This document shows, one piece after another, positions 4,904-6,935 of a DNA stretch of 6,935 bases. This DNA is from CAYLPT01 sp964385645 (lineage in GTDB: Bacteria > Armatimonadota > Hebobacteria > Hebobacterales > Hebobacteraceae), in NCBI GenBank assembly GCA_964385645.1, contig CAYLPT010000156.1, positions 1-6,935 of the forward strand, in the 5' to 3' direction. The notes beneath the pieces are model-generated. The model was given only the letters and a program-made list of their open reading frames with translations, was not told the DNA's origin and did no database searches. A program made the translations under genes and the position numbers. Position 1 is the first letter of the stretch. Every line of letters begins with the position of its first letter.

Positions 4904-6935
4904 GGCACTGCGGGGGCCGCTGGAGGTGGAGGCCCGCACCGGCTACCGTGACGCGGCGGTGATCGGCCAGAGCGTGGCGGACTACGCGCGGGCTTGGGCC
5001 GCGCGCGCTGACGCGGCCGGGCTTCCTTCGACGGCGGCGGCGCTCGCCGCGCAGATCGCCGACCTGCTGGCCGCGTATGGGAGCGCTACGCCGGCCCAGC
5101 GGCGGACCCAGGTGGCGAAGGCGAAGCGCCTCCTGGGCCTGCTCGTCCGCCCAAGCCCGGAGAAGAAGGCGGCCGCGCCCGAGCGAGGGCAGGAGGCCGG
5201 CGCGGCGGTTGATGCGCGCCTGGCCGAGGGTCCCCTGAAGCGGCAGGGGTGGGTGAGGCGGCTCGCGAAGCTGGGGATCGAGACCACCCGGGATCTGCTC
5301 TACCACTTCCCCCGTGACTACGCGCCGGTGCGGCGCATCGGGGAGCTGTCGGACGGCGAGCAGGCGGCCGTGGTGGCGAGGACGGGGGCGCGAGAGGAGA
5401 GCGTGGTCCGGGAGGGCCGGGGCAGGCGGCTGATGCGCTTCGCGCTCCAGATAGCAGATGATACCGGCCGCGCCTGGGTGACCTCGTTCGCCCGCGTGCC
5501 GCGGCAGGGAGCGCGGGCGCGCGCGATCATGGGCGGGCCCCTGGGGCTGAACTACCCGGAGGGGACGCTGGTGCTGATTGAGGGTGCGGCGCGGCGGGCC
5601 GGAGGGTGGGTCGAGATCCAGTACAGCGACTCGGAGCGGGTCGCGGAGGCGGAGGCGCCGGCCCCGGGGACGCTGGCGCCCATCTACCCCCTGACCGATG
5701 GGGTGTACCAGGGGCAGGTGCGGCGGGCGGTGCGGCGGGCGCTGGCGGAGCTGCCGGAGCTGCCCGACCCGCTTCCTGAGCCGATGCGCAGGCGCTACGG
5801 TCTGCCGGAGCTGAGGCGGGCGCTCCAGGACATCCACTGGCCGGCCTCCCTGGAGGTGATGGAGGCGGCGCGGAGGCGGCTGGCGTTCGAGGAACTCGTG
5901 ACCGTGCAGGTGGCGCTGGCGCAGCAGAGGCAGGAGCGCCGCCGGCCGGGCGCGGGGATCGCCATGCCGCCCCGGGGGGATGTGGTGGCGGCGCTCGAGG
6001 AGGTCCTCCCCTACTCCCTCACGCGGGCCCAGCAGCGGGTGATCTCGGAGATCGCGGCCGACATGGCGACAGACTCCCCGATGCAGCGTCTGGTGCAAGG
6101 GGATGTGGGCTCGGGAAAGACCGTGGTGGCGGCGGGGGCGCTGCTGATCGCGCTGCAGCGGGGGTACCAGGGGGCGCTGATGGCGCCCACCGAGCTACTG
6201 GCCGAGCAGCACTACCTGGTGCTGTCGCGCATGCTGGCGCCTCTTGGGGTGGCGGTGGAACTGCTCACCGGCGCGGTGCGAGGCCGGGAGCGGGAGGAGG
6301 CCTACCGACGCATCGCGCAGGGGCGGGCCCAGGTGGTGCTGGGGACGCACGCGCTGATCCAGGAGGGGGTGGAGTTCGCCCGGCTGGGTGTGGTCATCGT
6401 GGACGAGCAGCACCGCTTCGGGGTCCGGCAGCGGGGGGAGCTGCTGGCGAAAGGCCGCCGGCCGCACCTGCTGGTGATGACCGCGACGCCAATCCCGAGG
6501 ACCCTGGCGCTGACACTCTACGGCGACCTCGACGTCTCGCTGCTCGACGAGATGCCGCCCGGGCGGACGCCGGTGCGCACGCTGTGGGCGCCTCTCGAGC
6601 GGCCGCAGGAGGCGTACGAGCTGGTGAGGCGGGAGCTGGAGGCGGGCCGGCAGGCCTATGTGGTGTGCCCGCTGATCGAGGAGTCGGAGGCCCTGCAGGC
6701 GGAGGCGGCGACGGAGCTGGCGCGCAAGCTCCGGGAGGAGGTGTTCCCCGACCGGAGGGTGGGGTTGCTGCACGGGGCGATGGGCGTGAAGGAGAAGGAT
6801 GCGGTGGTGCAGGCCTTCCGGGCGGGGGAGATAGAGGTGTTGTGCGCGACAACGGTGGTGGAGGTGGGGGTGGATGTGCCGAACGCGACGGTGATGCTCA
6901 TCTTGAACGCAGAGCGCTACGGGCTGGCCCAGCTC
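4884..6935 (+). CDS. recG: ATP-dependent DNA helicase RecG, C-terminally cut by the window edge
   Basis: An open frame of 684 codons from ATG 4884 to the right edge without a stop. RecG remodels stalled replication forks and branch-migrates Holliday junctions. Residues 1 to about 115 are an Ala-rich helical extension of the kind seen in long RecG proteins such as that of Thermotoga maritima. The wedge domain begins near KLGIETTRDLLYHFPRDY and contains an OB fold; F202 may be the base-stacking residue. Helicase motifs follow: Walker A GDVGSGKT (406-413), APTELLAEQH, GTHALIQEGV, DEQHRFG (507-513), TATPIPR (533-539), GDLDVSLLDEMPPGR, LLHGAMG, and TTVVEVGVDVPNA (656-668). The sequence ends at AERYGLAQL, just before the expected motif VI (HQLRGRVGRG). 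Roughly 100 residues should be missing. Oddities are loss of the GVGPK-type turn before the wedge and L674 where Glu is usual. The ATG start is supported by a likely leaderless promoter; no upstream in-frame start exists near it. Confidence 0.96.
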   Translation, partial: MTADFVKALRGPLEVEARTGYRDAAVIGQSVADYARAWAARADAAGLPSTAAALAAQIADLLAAYGSATPAQRRTQVAKAKRLLGLLVRPSPEKKAAAPERGQEAGAAVDARLAEGPLKRQGWVRRLAKLGIETTRDLLYHFPRDYAPVRRIGELSDGEQAAVVARTGAREESVVREGRGRRLMRFALQIADDTGRAWVTSFARVPRQGARARAIMGGPLGLNYPEGTLVLIEGAARRAGGWVEIQYSDSERVAEAEAPAPGTLAPIYPLTDGVYQGQVRRAVRRALAELPELPDPLPEPMRRRYGLPELRRALQDIHWPASLEVMEAARRRLAFEELVTVQVALAQQRQERRRPGAGIAMPPRGDVVAALEEVLPYSLTRAQQRVISEIAADMATDSPMQRLVQGDVGSGKTVVAAGALLIALQRGYQGALMAPTELLAEQHYLVLSRMLAPLGVAVELLTGAVRGREREEAYRRIAQGRAQVVLGTHALIQEGVEFARLGVVIVDEQHRFGVRQRGELLAKGRRPHLLVMTATPIPRTLALTLYGDLDVSLLDEMPPGRTPVRTLWAPLERPQEAYELVRRELEAGRQAYVVCPLIEESEALQAEAATELARKLREEVFPDRRVGLLHGAMGVKEKDAVVQAFRAGEIEVLCATTVVEVGVDVPNATVMLILNAERYGLAQL
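5718..5741 (+). repeat. Perfect 12-bp tandem duplication within recG
   Basis: GTGCGGCGGGCG occurs twice in direct succession (5718-5729 and 5730-5741), in frame, encoding VRRA twice. It lies in the helix linking the wedge and helicase domains, where basic repeats of this type are normal in the family. It may be a recent slippage event or only codon bias. Confidence 0.6.

Noticed and set aside
4875..6098. A 407-codon open frame on the minus strand, antisense to recG
   Set aside because: Its product is rich in Arg, Pro, His and Leu with no motif or domain, as expected from reading a GC-rich gene backwards. The opposite strand encodes an unmistakable RecG.
6195..6773. A 192-codon minus-strand frame opposite the RecG helicase core
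   Set aside because: His/Pro/Arg/Gln-rich antisense translation lying over the conserved DEQH and TATPIPR motifs of RecG.

Overview
The window is very GC-rich, densely coded bacterial chromosome with no sign of mobile DNA, RNA genes or CRISPR. It resembles a conserved housekeeping locus of a deep-branching, high-GC bacterium. RelA/Rel, RecJ and RecG are all vertically inherited core genes. I cannot place the phylum from sequence alone. Armatimonadota is a weak guess, based on the look of the small zinc-ribbon protein and of Rel, and has not been checked.

Layout, left to right. (1) Positions 2-397 (+) hold the C-terminal end of RecJ, the single-strand 5'-3' exonuclease. (2) After a 13-nt gap, 411-2585 (+) encodes a complete long RelA/SpoT-type (p)ppGpp synthetase/hydrolase with HD, synthetase, TGS, zinc-finger-like and ACT regions. 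(3) Three genes lie on the minus strand and read towards relA: 4793-3870 (secreted trypsin-like serine protease without a PDZ domain), 3873-3019 (exported TPR-like protein, overlapping the protease by four bases, GTGA) and 2895-2662 (77-residue protein with two cysteine clusters and a strong Shine-Dalgarno). (4) At 4884 a long reading frame runs off the right edge on the plus strand. It is RecG, the branched-DNA helicase, cut just before helicase motif VI.

Function. RecJ, Rel and RecG connect DNA repair, stalled-fork processing and the stringent response, but only recJ and relA look co-transcribed. The protease and TPR protein are probably made together and act outside the cytoplasm. The zinc-ribbon protein probably stays inside the cell.

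The 90-bp divergent region between the protease and recG carries a promoter-like TTGCCG-N18-TAGTTT whose expected start site falls at or one base before the recG ATG, so recG is probably translated from a leaderless mRNA. A candidate promoter for the minus-strand genes overlaps it. I found no clear undescribed system. The best leads are the protease/TPR pair, the small two-cluster cysteine protein, an unusual charge-switch motif in Rel, and the RecG N-terminus.
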